Numbered from the stretch's first letter, positions 1-6,554 are shown. The stretch: DNA of 8,754 bases from JAAYYM01 sp964483155 (GCA_964483155.1 CAZAAC010000079.1:1-8754), one strand, 5' to 3'. A program made the numbers and translations. Notes: a model not told the origin generated them from the letters alone.

Positions 1-678
1 CAGATTCATCTTAAGAAAGGGGTTATCGGTTCCGAGCGTTGGGGAGATAAAATGCGAAAAAGAATCGCAAGGGAGCTTGGCGTTGATTTATATGATATTT
101 ATGGATTGACAGAAATATATGGTCCAGGTATTGCAATAAACTGTGATAAGAGTACCTCTATGCACTATTGGGATGATTATTTATATATCGAGATTCTAGA
201 TGCTAAGACGGGAGTACCTGTTCCAGATGGAGAAATCGGAGAAATTATTATTACAACGCTGGTTAAGGAAGGCGCGCCACTGATTCGTTATCGTACCCAT
301 GATTTGTCAAGATTTATAACAGAGCCATGTTCATGCGGTTCTAAATATCCGAGACTGGATACGCTCGTAGGACGAACGGATGATATGGTCAAAGTGAAAG
401 GATGTAATATATTCCCGAGTCAGGTAGAAGACGTCATTAAAGATGTGGAAGGTGCTTCGAGTGAGTATCAGATTATGATTGATCATCTTGAGGGAAAAGA
501 CATTCTGACGCTGTTTATTGAAGTTAAGAAGCATACATCTAAAGAAGAAGTGGCACATGAACTTGCAAGCCTTTTTAAAATTAAAATCGGTATGACGCCG
601 CTTGTAAAGGCAGTTGAAATAGGGGAGCTTCCAAGAAGTGAGAAAAAATCAACGAGGGTATTTGATAATCGATATTAA
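1..678 (+). CDS. paaK: Phenylacetate-CoA ligase-type adenylate-forming enzyme, C-terminal part (5' truncated by window)
   Basis: The reading frame is open from base 1, so the gene begins outside the window. 225 residues are visible, about half of a usual ligase of roughly 430 residues. Family members activate an aryl acid (classically phenylacetate) with ATP and join it to CoA in the cytoplasm. Visible adenylation motifs, numbered from the window's first codon, are YDIYGLTE (31-38), RYRTHD (96-101), a CSCG element (109-112), the hinge VGRTDDMVKVKG (123-134), and the C-terminal PRSEKKSTR (211-219), which carries the lysine-rich loop of the small domain. The order matches the end of PaaK, with AMP-binding C-terminal domain 2 after the hinge. 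In anaerobes such genes often serve aromatic amino acid oxidation next to indolepyruvate oxidoreductase; that context lies outside the window, so the substrate is inferred. The gene ends 75 bases before ylxM. Confidence 0.88.
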   Translation, partial: QIHLKKGVIGSERWGDKMRKRIARELGVDLYDIYGLTEIYGPGIAINCDKSTSMHYWDDYLYIEILDAKTGVPVPDGEIGEIIITTLVKEGAPLIRYRTHDLSRFITEPCSCGSKYPRLDTLVGRTDDMVKVKGCNIFPSQVEDVIKDVEGASSEYQIMIDHLEGKDILTLFIEVKKHTSKEEVAHELASLFKIKIGMTPLVKAVEIGELPRSEKKSTRVFDNRY

Positions 679-741
679 TTTTTATCATAAAAAAGTAGAA
701 GCAGATACTAGAAAACGAAATTTTTATGAATGATTAAGTAT

Positions 742-747
742 AAGGAT
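742..747 (+). promoter_or_regulatory. Ribosome binding site that decides the ylxM start
   Basis: AAGGAT lies 6 bases before the ATG at 754. The in-frame ATG at 730 has no purine-rich site before it. The protein from 754 begins MEKIVEQGLLFDFYGELLT, like the start of other YlxM proteins, so 754 is preferred. Confidence 0.65.
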
Positions 748-753
748 GAACGC

Positions 754-1098
754 ATGGAAAAAATCGTAGAGCAGGGTTTATTATTTGATTTTTACGGAGA
801 ATTGCTGACAGATCATCAAAAAAAAATTTATGGAGATGCAATTAGTGAAGATTTGTCTCTTAGTGAATTGGCAGAAGTCTATGGAATTAGTAGGCAGGGT
901 GTTCATGATCTTATTAAACGTTGTGACAGAATATTGGCAGAGTATGAAGAAAAATTGCAGCTAGTAGAAAAGTTTATAAAAACAAAAGAAAATGTCAATA
1001 GCATATATTTATGTGCAAAGGAGCTAAATAGTAAGCAGAGTACAGTACAATCTAAACAGATAGAGAAATTGGCTGAAGAAATATTGTGTGAATTATAA
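754..1098 (+). CDS. ylxM: YlxM/UPF0122 family helix-turn-helix protein, associated with the signal recognition particle
   Basis: The protein has 114 residues, close to the usual 110 or so. YlxM is a small sigma-70-region-4-like protein encoded next to ffh in Firmicutes; work in streptococci links it to modulation of the signal recognition particle. The start carries the family's LFDFYGELLT (residues 9-18). The predicted helix-turn-helix contains LSLSELAEVYGISRQGVHDLIKR (roughly 34-56), and a charged, coiled-coil-like helix rich in E and K follows (about 57-80). The gene is 36 bases upstream of the ffh ATG with no terminator between, so the two are very probably co-transcribed. An upstream in-frame ATG at 730 would add 8 residues but has a poorer ribosome binding site. 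The family assignment is firm; whether it binds DNA or RNA cannot be read from the sequence. Confidence 0.9.
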   Translation: MEKIVEQGLLFDFYGELLTDHQKKIYGDAISEDLSLSELAEVYGISRQGVHDLIKRCDRILAEYEEKLQLVEKFIKTKENVNSIYLCAKELNSKQSTVQSKQIEKLAEEILCEL

Positions 1099-1134
1099 AA
1101 TGAGCATGTTTTTTAGAAAGTGAGAATTGAGAGA

Positions 1135-2493
1135 ATGGCATTTGAGAGTTTAACAGATAAATTGCAGAATGTTTTTAAAAAGCTACGGAGCAAAGGGCGC
1201 TTGACAGAGGAAGACGTAAAAGCAGCACTTAAAGAAGTTAAGATGGCACTTTTGGAAGCAGATGTCAATTTTAAAATTGTGAAGCAGTTTATTCAAGCTG
1301 TTGAAGAGAGAGCCACGGGACAAGATGTAATGAATGGGCTGAATCCGGGCCAGATGGTAATAAAAATTGTAAATGAAGAATTAGTAAGTCTTATGGGAAG
1401 TGAAACGACTGAAATACAATTGCAGCCAGGTAAAGCAATTACAGTCATTATGATGTGTGGTCTGCAGGGAGCCGGAAAAACTACCACAACCGCAAAGATA
1501 GCAGGCAAACTTAAGCTAAAGGGGAAGAAATGTCTTCTTGTAGCTTGTGATGTATATAGGCCGGCAGCGATTAAGCAGCTGCAGATAAATGGTGAAAAAC
1601 AAGAAGTTGATGTATTTGCAATTGTGGATGAAAAAAAACCGGTAGTGATTGCAGAAGCCGCACTAAAATATGCCGAGAAAAATGGTCATAATGTTGTAAT
1701 GATAGATACAGCGGGTCGTCTTCAGATTGATGAGGATATGATGCAGGAACTGCAAGATATCAAAAAAGCGATAGAAGTTCATCAGACATTGCTTGTTGTA
1801 GACGCTATGACAGGGCAGGAAGCTGTAAATGTTTCAAAAGATTTTAACGAGAAAATCGGAGTAGATGGTATCGTGCTATCTAAAATGGATGGAGATGCCA
1901 GAGGTGGTGCAGCGTTATCGGTTAAAGCTGTGACAGGAAAACCGATTTTATTTGTTGGTATGGGTGAAAAATTATCCGAGCTAGAGCAGTTTTATCCCGA
2001 CAGAATGGCAAGTCGAATTCTGGGGATGGGTGATGTGCTAACGTTGATTGAAAAAGCACAGGAGAATCTTAAAATAGATGAAATAGATGAAAAGAAAATG
2101 AGCGAAAAGCTCAAAAAGGGTAAATTTGATTTTGATGACTATCTGATGAGCATGACACAAATGAAAAACATGGGCGGATTGTCAAGTGTGATGAGCATGA
2201 TGGGTGGCCTTGGTGGGAAAGGCGTTAATGCGGCAGGACTTGAATCGATGATGGATGATAAGAAAATCAACAGAATTGAAGCTATGATTTTATCAATGAC
2301 AAAAACTGAACGCCAGAATCCGGAGATCCTAAATCCAAGTCGAAAGCATAGAATAGCGAAAGGCGCAGGTGTAGATATCGCAGAGGTAAACCGTTTAATC
2401 AAACAATTTGAACAATCAAAAAAAATGATGAAGCAACTGCCTGGAATGATGGGTAGCATGGGTAAACGTGGAAAGTCAAGATTTCCATTTTAA
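1135..2493 (+). CDS. ffh: Signal recognition particle GTPase Ffh (SRP54)
   Basis: Ffh binds SRP RNA and nascent signal peptides and delivers ribosomes to FtsY at the membrane. The 452 residues show the full NG-M layout. The N domain covers about 1-95. The G domain (about 96-295) has the P-loop GLQGAGKTTTTAK (109-121), DTAGR (191-195), SKMDGDARGG (249-258) and GMGEK (275-279). The methionine-rich M domain covers about 325-452, with the RNA-binding segment SRKHRIAKGAG (402-412) and the tail KQLPGMMGSMGK (433-444). Length and all key motifs are normal. The start is set by family alignment (MAFESLTDKL). A GTG at 1120 would add five residues, and neither start has a strong ribosome binding site, so translation may depend partly on ylxM. 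The stop overlaps the end of convergent nagA by 4 bases. rpsP, the usual next gene, is about 4 kb away. Confidence 0.98.
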   Translation: MAFESLTDKLQNVFKKLRSKGRLTEEDVKAALKEVKMALLEADVNFKIVKQFIQAVEERATGQDVMNGLNPGQMVIKIVNEELVSLMGSETTEIQLQPGKAITVIMMCGLQGAGKTTTTAKIAGKLKLKGKKCLLVACDVYRPAAIKQLQINGEKQEVDVFAIVDEKKPVVIAEAALKYAEKNGHNVVMIDTAGRLQIDEDMMQELQDIKKAIEVHQTLLVVDAMTGQEAVNVSKDFNEKIGVDGIVLSKMDGDARGGAALSVKAVTGKPILFVGMGEKLSELEQFYPDRMASRILGMGDVLTLIEKAQENLKIDEIDEKKMSEKLKKGKFDFDDYLMSMTQMKNMGGLSSVMSMMGGLGGKGVNAAGLESMMDDKKINRIEAMILSMTKTERQNPEILNPSRKHRIAKGAGVDIAEVNRLIKQFEQSKKMMKQLPGMMGSMGKRGKSRFPF

Positions 2494-3647
2494 AATGCAG
2501 TAAGTAGGACACCATTTTTTACCACATATTTTATATTTAAATCTGAATCAAGAAGTACCAAATCTGCGATTTTATCAGTAGCGATGGAGCCATATTGGGT
2601 GTCTATGCCAAGGGATTTCGCTGGATTGATAGTAGAACATAGGATAGCACTTTCGAGGGGAATAGATGCCTCTTTCACCAAATAACGTACACAATCCATT
2701 AAATTACTGACAGAACTTGCAATTGTGCCATCTGAGAGAGTTGCTTTTGATTTGGAAACATAGACAGTTTGTCCGCCCAAGGAATAAGTGCCAGAAGGCA
2801 TTCCTGTGGCTGACATAGAGTCGCTGATCAGGAGGATGCGTTTATCAGTAAACATTTTAAAAGTGGCACGGATTGTGGAGGGATGAACATGTATGCCATC
2901 ACAGATTAATTCAATAGAAACATCTGAATTATCAAATGCGGCACCTATTATGCCGGGCTCTCTGTGTGTAAAAGGGTTCATGGCATTATAAGCGTGAGTG
3001 ACTTGGGAAGCACCTAATGAAAAAGCAGTTGCGGCTGTTTTGTAATCAGATGTAGAATGCGCTAACGATACTCTCACCTGCTGACTGACCTTTGGTATAA
3101 ATGTCAGATTATCATTTGCTTCTGGTGCCAGAGAAATTATTTTTATCATATCATTACTGATTGCATTTAAGTGTTCAAATAAGTTTATATCAGCAGGGAG
3201 AATGTAGGAGGCGTTTTGTGCACCCCGTTTTTCATGAGAAATAAAAGGCCCTTCCAAGTGTATTCCACATATTGTCGCTTCTGAAGCATGAGGGACAGAT
3301 GCATATGCAGATATCATACGACAGGCAGATTCCAACTGCTGAACAGGAACAGTCAGAGTGGTAGGGCAAACAGTCGTAATACCATGGATTAGTTCATAGT
3401 GCAACATCGAGGAGAGTGTATCTAGAGTACAATCGCAGAAATCGTTACCCATGCATCCATGAACATGAAGATCGATTAATCCGGGAATCACATAGAGCCC
3501 ACTCGCATCGATACACATATCATCGGCACAGATGCAATCATGCATAATTTGTGAGGAAAGGTCTAGAAAATGATTTCCTTGTATCTGTAAGTCTAATTTT
3601 TCAAAACGATTATCTTCGGTAAAAATAAATCCATTTTTGATTAACAT
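2490..3647 (-). CDS. nagA: N-acetylglucosamine-6-phosphate deacetylase
   Basis: This amidohydrolase-fold enzyme removes the acetyl group of GlcNAc-6-phosphate, giving glucosamine-6-phosphate and acetate in amino sugar use and cell wall recycling. The 385 residues match the family length. Active-site features are the HxH pair H61/H63 in IDLHVHG, the metal-binding glutamate E132 in HLEGPF, H197 (LAHS), H218 in THAYNAM, H253/H255 in DGIHVH, and the catalytic aspartate D276 in ISDSMSATG. The C-terminal end restores the small beta domain (ADLVLLD, 361-367). The start ATG follows the G-rich site AGGGGG on the minus strand and lies about 45 bases from a good promoter. No nagB, GlcNAc transporter or GntR-type regulator gene is adjacent. 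It is convergent with ffh, with stops overlapping by 4 bases, so the two transcripts would collide or overlap at their 3' ends. Confidence 0.96.
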   Translation of the reverse strand: MLIKNGFIFTEDNRFEKLDLQIQGNHFLDLSSQIMHDCICADDMCIDASGLYVIPGLIDLHVHGCMGNDFCDCTLDTLSSMLHYELIHGITTVCPTTLTVPVQQLESACRMISAYASVPHASEATICGIHLEGPFISHEKRGAQNASYILPADINLFEHLNAISNDMIKIISLAPEANDNLTFIPKVSQQVRVSLAHSTSDYKTAATAFSLGASQVTHAYNAMNPFTHREPGIIGAAFDNSDVSIELICDGIHVHPSTIRATFKMFTDKRILLISDSMSATGMPSGTYSLGGQTVYVSKSKATLSDGTIASSVSNLMDCVRYLVKEASIPLESAILCSTINPAKSLGIDTQYGSIATDKIADLVLLDSDLNIKYVVKNGVLLTAF

Positions 3648-3690
3648 GGGAGCCCCCTATACGGATAAGAATAATTTATGTGATATATTT

Positions 3691-3719
3691 ATTATTAGTA
3701 TATTATGTAATAAAGTCAA
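3691..3719 (-). promoter_or_regulatory. Sigma-A type promoter of nagA
   Basis: On the minus strand, TTGACT (3719-3714) and AATAAT (3696-3691) are separated by 17 bases; each hexamer matches the consensus at 5 of 6 positions. Transcription would start near 3684, giving a leader of about 37 bases. I saw no clear operator or catabolite-control site overlapping it. Confidence 0.7.
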
Positions 3720-3971
3720 GTAGAAGCAAGTGAGAGTGGAGATTTATATCATATAATCTGCAGGAGTGACAATTGTAGGAATTGGTTTACAAGTAATTCC
3801 ATTAATGCTAAAATGTAAATGCCATAATAACTGTTGAAAACTGGAGGCGCGATTTTTTAATTAAAATATTTCTAGAGGTAATGCTTACAGTGAATTATCA
3901 ATATAGATTAAGTTTATATTTACAATAGTAACCTATAATAAAGCATAGGCAATATATTATTAAAAATGTGA

Positions 3972-4035
3972 AACTCATATAAGCACAGGAATAATCTGTA
4001 AGGATAGCAGATTTGTGTTTATGTGAGTTATTTTT
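3972..4035 (+). terminator. Long hairpin followed by a T run; orphan terminator, leader element or small-RNA 3' end
   Basis: The left arm 3972-3987 pairs with the right arm 4014-4029 over 16 pairs including two G-U wobbles. After a 5-base bulge (3988-3992) the inner arms AATCTG (3993-3998) and CAGATT (4008-4013) pair perfectly around a 9-base loop (TAAGGATAG). One A and then TTTTT (4031-4035) follow, the layout of an intrinsic terminator read on the plus strand. No plus-strand gene lies between ffh and this hairpin. It therefore either ends a small RNA (a TATAAT at 3934-3939 could start one of about 90 bases, but its -35 is poor) or acts in the leader of the downstream cassette. It does not match any riboswitch class I know. 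Confidence 0.6.
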
Positions 4036-4123
4036 GAGAAAGACGGATGTGTTTTAGGTAACTGTAAATGAGACTGCAGTTCGCAGCTATACAATTATAG
4101 AATTAATAGGAGTACTTTTCTGA

Positions 4124-4152
4124 GTGATGGTACTTATATAGGATGGTATATT
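4124..4152 (+). promoter_or_regulatory. Possible promoter of the four-gene membrane cassette
   Basis: TATATT (4147-4152, 5 of 6 consensus matches) is preceded by TGG, forming an extended -10 element. The -35 candidate GTGATG (4124-4129) lies 17 bases upstream but matches at only 3 of 6. The start would be near 4159, 66 bases before the first ATG. It is the best candidate in this gap but weak. Confidence 0.35.
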
Positions 4153-4224
4153 CTGTGAAACAATCGTGACACAAGTTGTTTTATGCATAGTTACATTTCG
4201 AAAAGGAAGAGGAGGATAGTTTGA

Positions 4225-4617
4225 ATGGCATTGATTAATTGCCCAGAATGTGGAAGAGAGCGTGTTAGTGATACTGCTCCCATATGTCCAGAATGCGGTT
4301 TCGCAATTATGGATTATTTCGAAAAAAGAAGCAAAGCAGAAGAACAACTTACCTCTCAAATGATTGAGACGCAAATAGTTGTTACCAAAAAATCTAGCAC
4401 ATCAAAAAAAGATTCCATGTTGAGTATTATTGCATGTGTATTTTCTGGGGTGGTAGTCATATTTTCTCTTCCAGCGATTTTGGCAATTCCCCTTGTTATC
4501 GCGGCAGGAATTATTGCATTAATTGACTTGTGCAAAGCAGAGAAGGAATATCGACATATAGGATCTATATTTGCATTAATTATTGCAGCAATAGTATTAC
4601 TATTGCTGTTTACATGA
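4225..4617 (+). CDS. Zinc-ribbon membrane protein of unknown function
   Basis: The protein has 130 residues. Its N-terminus holds two CPEC knuckles, C6/C9 and C21/C24, the four-cysteine pattern of a short zinc ribbon. A polar, charged linker follows (about 30-64, with KKSSTSKKD at 55-63). The C-terminal half is hydrophobic: one long or two short membrane segments at about 66-100, a short charged loop (KAEKEYRH, 104-111), and a last membrane helix at 113-129. Such proteins sit in the cytoplasmic membrane with the ribbon most likely inside the cell. The family is widespread in Firmicutes, but I know of no established function for this architecture. A strong AGGAGG (4210-4215) lies 9 bases before the ATG. 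It is the first gene of the cassette; the next gene follows after 56 bases. A sensing or scaffold role for the ribbon is inference. Confidence 0.85.
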   Translation: MALINCPECGRERVSDTAPICPECGFAIMDYFEKRSKAEEQLTSQMIETQIVVTKKSSTSKKDSMLSIIACVFSGVVVIFSLPAILAIPLVIAAGIIALIDLCKAEKEYRHIGSIFALIIAAIVLLLLFT

Positions 4618-4673
4618 AAGTTTATGACATATAAATATGTGAACAGTCATATTATTGTGAAAGGAGAATTTAT

Positions 4674-5105
4674 ATGAGCACAGGTGAAGTGAAAGGAAAA
4701 TGGTCAACAGCAAGATTAGTTATAGGTATTGTAGCAATTTTTTTTTGTCTGATAGTATTATTTCAGTCATGTGCGGCAGGTATTAGCAATGCACTTGAAG
4801 CGAATGGTGAAATTAGTGGAACATTTGGATTTATGTCTGCAATATGTTTACTTGTTGCAGGAATTGTAGGTGTTGTTACTAGAAATTTTCAAAAGAAAAG
4901 TGGAACGATTGTGGCATGTGTATTTTTTTGGATAGTATTCTTTTTTTCAAGAGTAGGATCAGGGAATTACAAAGATTTGCGTGTATGGGGATTCATAGCA
5001 TTTGTATTTGGTTGCGTGTACCTATTTGCGTCATTAAGAACAAAAAAGGAATTAATTATAGGTACAATAGTAGCGTTTGTCTATTTTATTTTGGGAATTA
5101 TCTGA
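4674..5105 (+). CDS. Small polytopic membrane protein, function unknown
   Basis: The protein has 143 residues and probably four or five membrane helices, at about 14-36, 53-70, 79-93, 103-119 and 127-143. A short positively charged N-terminus precedes them (MSTGEVKGKWSTAR). FQSCAAG (30-36) closes the first helix and GIVGVVTRN (63-71) ends the second; these look like family-conserved segments of uncharacterised Firmicute membrane proteins often seen near zinc-ribbon genes, but I cannot name a family. AAGGAG (4661-4666) lies 7 bases before the ATG. Its TGA overlaps the ATG of the next gene by one base (TGATG at 5103-5107), which points to coupled translation. A run of nine T bases (4738-4746) lies inside helix 1 coding sequence and could slip. 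Confidence 0.8.
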   Translation: MSTGEVKGKWSTARLVIGIVAIFFCLIVLFQSCAAGISNALEANGEISGTFGFMSAICLLVAGIVGVVTRNFQKKSGTIVACVFFWIVFFFSRVGSGNYKDLRVWGFIAFVFGCVYLFASLRTKKELIIGTIVAFVYFILGII

Positions 5106-5536
5106 TGAATAAAAAAATTTGCTTTTGGATTCTCAATATATTGACTCCAATTATTTGCGGGGTTGCAATATATTTATTATTGGGAAAGGAAACATATGTT
5201 TCAAGAATGATTTTTAGATTTCTTAATTTAAGAGTATATAGTTCTGAGAGTATATTGAGCAACAATATGATGTTGTTGATAAGGAACTATGCTTGCGATT
5301 TCTTATGGGCATATGCTTTGATGTTTGCTACAATTTGTGTTTATGGTAAAAAAAATAGTGAATTGAGAAAAGCATTTGTAATAGTAGTCGCATTTGAGAT
5401 ATTTATAGAATTATTGCAAAAGATTTCTTTGATTAAAGGTACATTTGATATTTGGGATATAGTTATCGAGATTTTCGCTAGTATTATTGCAACTATTATT
5501 ATACATGACTATTTAAGGAGGGGTATTAAATTATGA
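5105..5536 (+). CDS. VanZ-like small membrane protein
   Basis: The protein has 143 residues and about four membrane helices, near 7-27, 62-80, 88-106 and 116-135. The pattern DFLWAYAL (65-72), then ELLQK (102-106), then GTFDIWD (112-118) before the last helix resembles the conserved elements of VanZ-like proteins, where an acidic-LQ segment and a TFD-D turn recur. VanZ itself gives low-level teicoplanin resistance, but most family members are uncharacterised envelope proteins, so no antibiotic claim is made. The frame is open further upstream, to an ATG at 4916, but that part runs through the preceding gene in another frame. The ATG at 5105, overlapping the upstream stop by one base, is the natural start. 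Its own stop overlaps the next ATG (ATGA, 5533-5536). Confidence 0.75.
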   Translation: MNKKICFWILNILTPIICGVAIYLLLGKETYVSRMIFRFLNLRVYSSESILSNNMMLLIRNYACDFLWAYALMFATICVYGKKNSELRKAFVIVVAFEIFIELLQKISLIKGTFDIWDIVIEIFASIIATIIIHDYLRRGIKL

Positions 5537-6441
5537 GAAGATATTTAAAAAGTTTTGAATTAATGGTAGTACTTATGCTATTTGGAATTATGGTTTTAGG
5601 TAGCGGTTCAGACGCTAGTGTGGATGATAAAAAGGAGATTGTTGTTAATACGGGAGAATCTACTAAAACAGCGGATACAGTTGCTTCATCTGAAAAATCT
5701 GGTATTACAATTAGCGAGCAGGTAATGTTTGAAAAAGATGGACTAAGGGTTACGGCCACAGAATATGTGACAGATTCGATTTGGGGCGATGGAATCGAGC
5801 TTTTTTTTGAAAATAATTCCACACAGAACCTGGGGGTTAGTTGTAAAGCATTAATTGTAAATGACTATATGATTTCCGATCTTTTTTCAACTAATATTGC
5901 AGCCGGGAAAAAGGACTATGAGACATTATTTTTGTCAAGTAGTGAATTAAGAGCAGCAGGTATTGAAAATGTAGGTCAGATAGAATTATATTTTTATGTC
6001 TTTGATTCGGACTCGTTTGAAACATTGTATGATTGTGATTGCGTGACAATCCAGACATCCGAATATACAAATATTGATATTACACCTGCTGATGTCGGGC
6101 AGGAATTATATAATGAGAACGGTATTCGTATTGTAGGTAAGTTTGTTGATGAGAATAGCTTCTGGGGTGCAGCAGTTCTATTTTATTTAGAAAATAAAAG
6201 TGGAAAGAATGTATATATAAGTGTTGATAATTTATCAATTAATGGATTTATGATGACTCCGTATTTTTCGACTGAATTGTATGATGGAAAGATGTCAATA
6301 AGTGATATTACGCTTATGTCATCCGAACTTGAACAAAATGGGATTTCGAGTATCGACGATATTGAATTGGCTTTTAAGATTATTGATGAAAATTTCATTA
6401 CAATTGACGAGACTGAACCAATTAAATTTTCCACGAAATAA
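5533..6441 (+). CDS. Exported or membrane-anchored protein with two tandem repeat domains, function unknown
   Basis: The protein has 302 residues. The N-terminus has basic residues (R2, R3, K6), a hydrophobic stretch (10-22) and the sequence VLGSGS (21-26), then a low-complexity S/T/K/D linker (27-57). This resembles a lipoprotein signal except that the expected cysteine is serine, so it may be cleaved, or stay as a membrane anchor. Two homologous units follow, about 61-177 and 188-300. Shared landmarks are IWGDG (83-87) with FWGAA (210-214), LFFENNS with LFYLENKS, DLFST (116-120) with PYFST (243-247), and SSSELRAAGI (135-144) with MSSELEQNGI (262-271). The units are beta-rich and look like extracellular sandwich domains; no catalytic motif is visible. 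AAGGAGGGG (5515-5523) lies 9 bases before the ATG, which overlaps the stop of the VanZ-like gene. It is the last cassette gene. Confidence 0.82.
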   Translation: MRRYLKSFELMVVLMLFGIMVLGSGSDASVDDKKEIVVNTGESTKTADTVASSEKSGITISEQVMFEKDGLRVTATEYVTDSIWGDGIELFFENNSTQNLGVSCKALIVNDYMISDLFSTNIAAGKKDYETLFLSSSELRAAGIENVGQIELYFYVFDSDSFETLYDCDCVTIQTSEYTNIDITPADVGQELYNENGIRIVGKFVDENSFWGAAVLFYLENKSGKNVYISVDNLSINGFMMTPYFSTELYDGKMSISDITLMSSELEQNGISSIDDIELAFKIIDENFITIDETEPIKFSTK

Positions 6442-6450
6442 TTATCAAAC

Positions 6451-6480
6451 ATGGTGTCAAGAAAAAACACTTGACACCAT
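6451..6480 (+). terminator. Perfect 11-bp inverted repeat after the cassette, overlapping the rpsP promoter
   Basis: ATGGTGTCAAG (6451-6461) and CTTGACACCAT (6470-6480) are perfect reverse complements around an 8-base A-rich loop. It starts 9 bases after the stop of the cassette's last gene, so it would fold in the cassette transcript and likely ends or protects it. No T run follows (AATGCC), so it is not a textbook intrinsic terminator. The right arm contains the -35 hexamer of the rpsP promoter, so it may also be an operator. Confidence 0.6.
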
Positions 6481-6499
6481 AATGCCTTTCATGTATGAT
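6471..6499 (+). promoter_or_regulatory. Strong sigma-A promoter of rpsP-khpA
   Basis: A perfect TTGACA (6471-6476), a 17-base spacer, and TATGAT (6494-6499, 5 of 6). Transcription would start near 6506, giving a leader of about 50 bases before the rpsP ATG. It gives rpsP its own promoter, as expected once it is separated from ffh. Confidence 0.88.
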
Positions 6500-6554
6500 G
6501 TATCAGTGCCTTGTTATAACAGGGTAGAAATTATAAATTGTGGAGGTTATTATA

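Larger units (their letters stand above)
3720..4224. other. Intergenic stretch without a recognisable gene
   Basis: About 500 bases lie between the nagA promoter and the zinc-ribbon gene. The stretch is AT-rich and frequently interrupted by stops on both strands. A short translatable run near 3762-3828 is hydrophobic but ends in a stop, has no good start, and matches no family I recognise. What can be supported is a long hairpin with a T run (3972-4035) and a weak extended -10 promoter (4144-4152). No tRNA, IS end or attachment site was seen. Confidence 0.6.

Noticed and set aside
331..558. Open frame on the minus strand inside the phenylacetate-CoA ligase gene
   Set aside because: It lies wholly within a gene with clear motifs on the other strand, has no ribosome binding site and no recognisable protein pattern.
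662..709. Possible promoter for ylxM-ffh (TTGATA at 662-667 with CATAAA at 686-691, or GATACT at 704-709)
   Set aside because: The first pair has an 18-base spacer and a poor -10; the second lacks a proper -35. A promoter may exist here but the sequence does not single one out.
2139..2459. Minus-strand open frame within ffh
   Set aside because: It is the complement of the methionine-rich M domain; the hydrophobic look follows from complementing ATG-rich codons.
3762..3828. Short hydrophobic coding-like run, considered as a decayed gene
   Set aside because: Only about 22 codons to a stop, no start with a ribosome binding site, and no family match I can name.
4916..5104. Upstream extension of the VanZ-like frame to an ATG at 4916
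   Set aside because: It runs in another frame through a good membrane-protein gene; the ATG at 5105 with a stop-start overlap is the natural start.
6509..6524. CCTTGT-TATA-ACAGGG hairpin in the short rpsP leader, considered as a ribosomal-protein autoregulatory site
   Set aside because: Six pairs with one wobble is too little to assign, and no known S16 leader motif could be matched.
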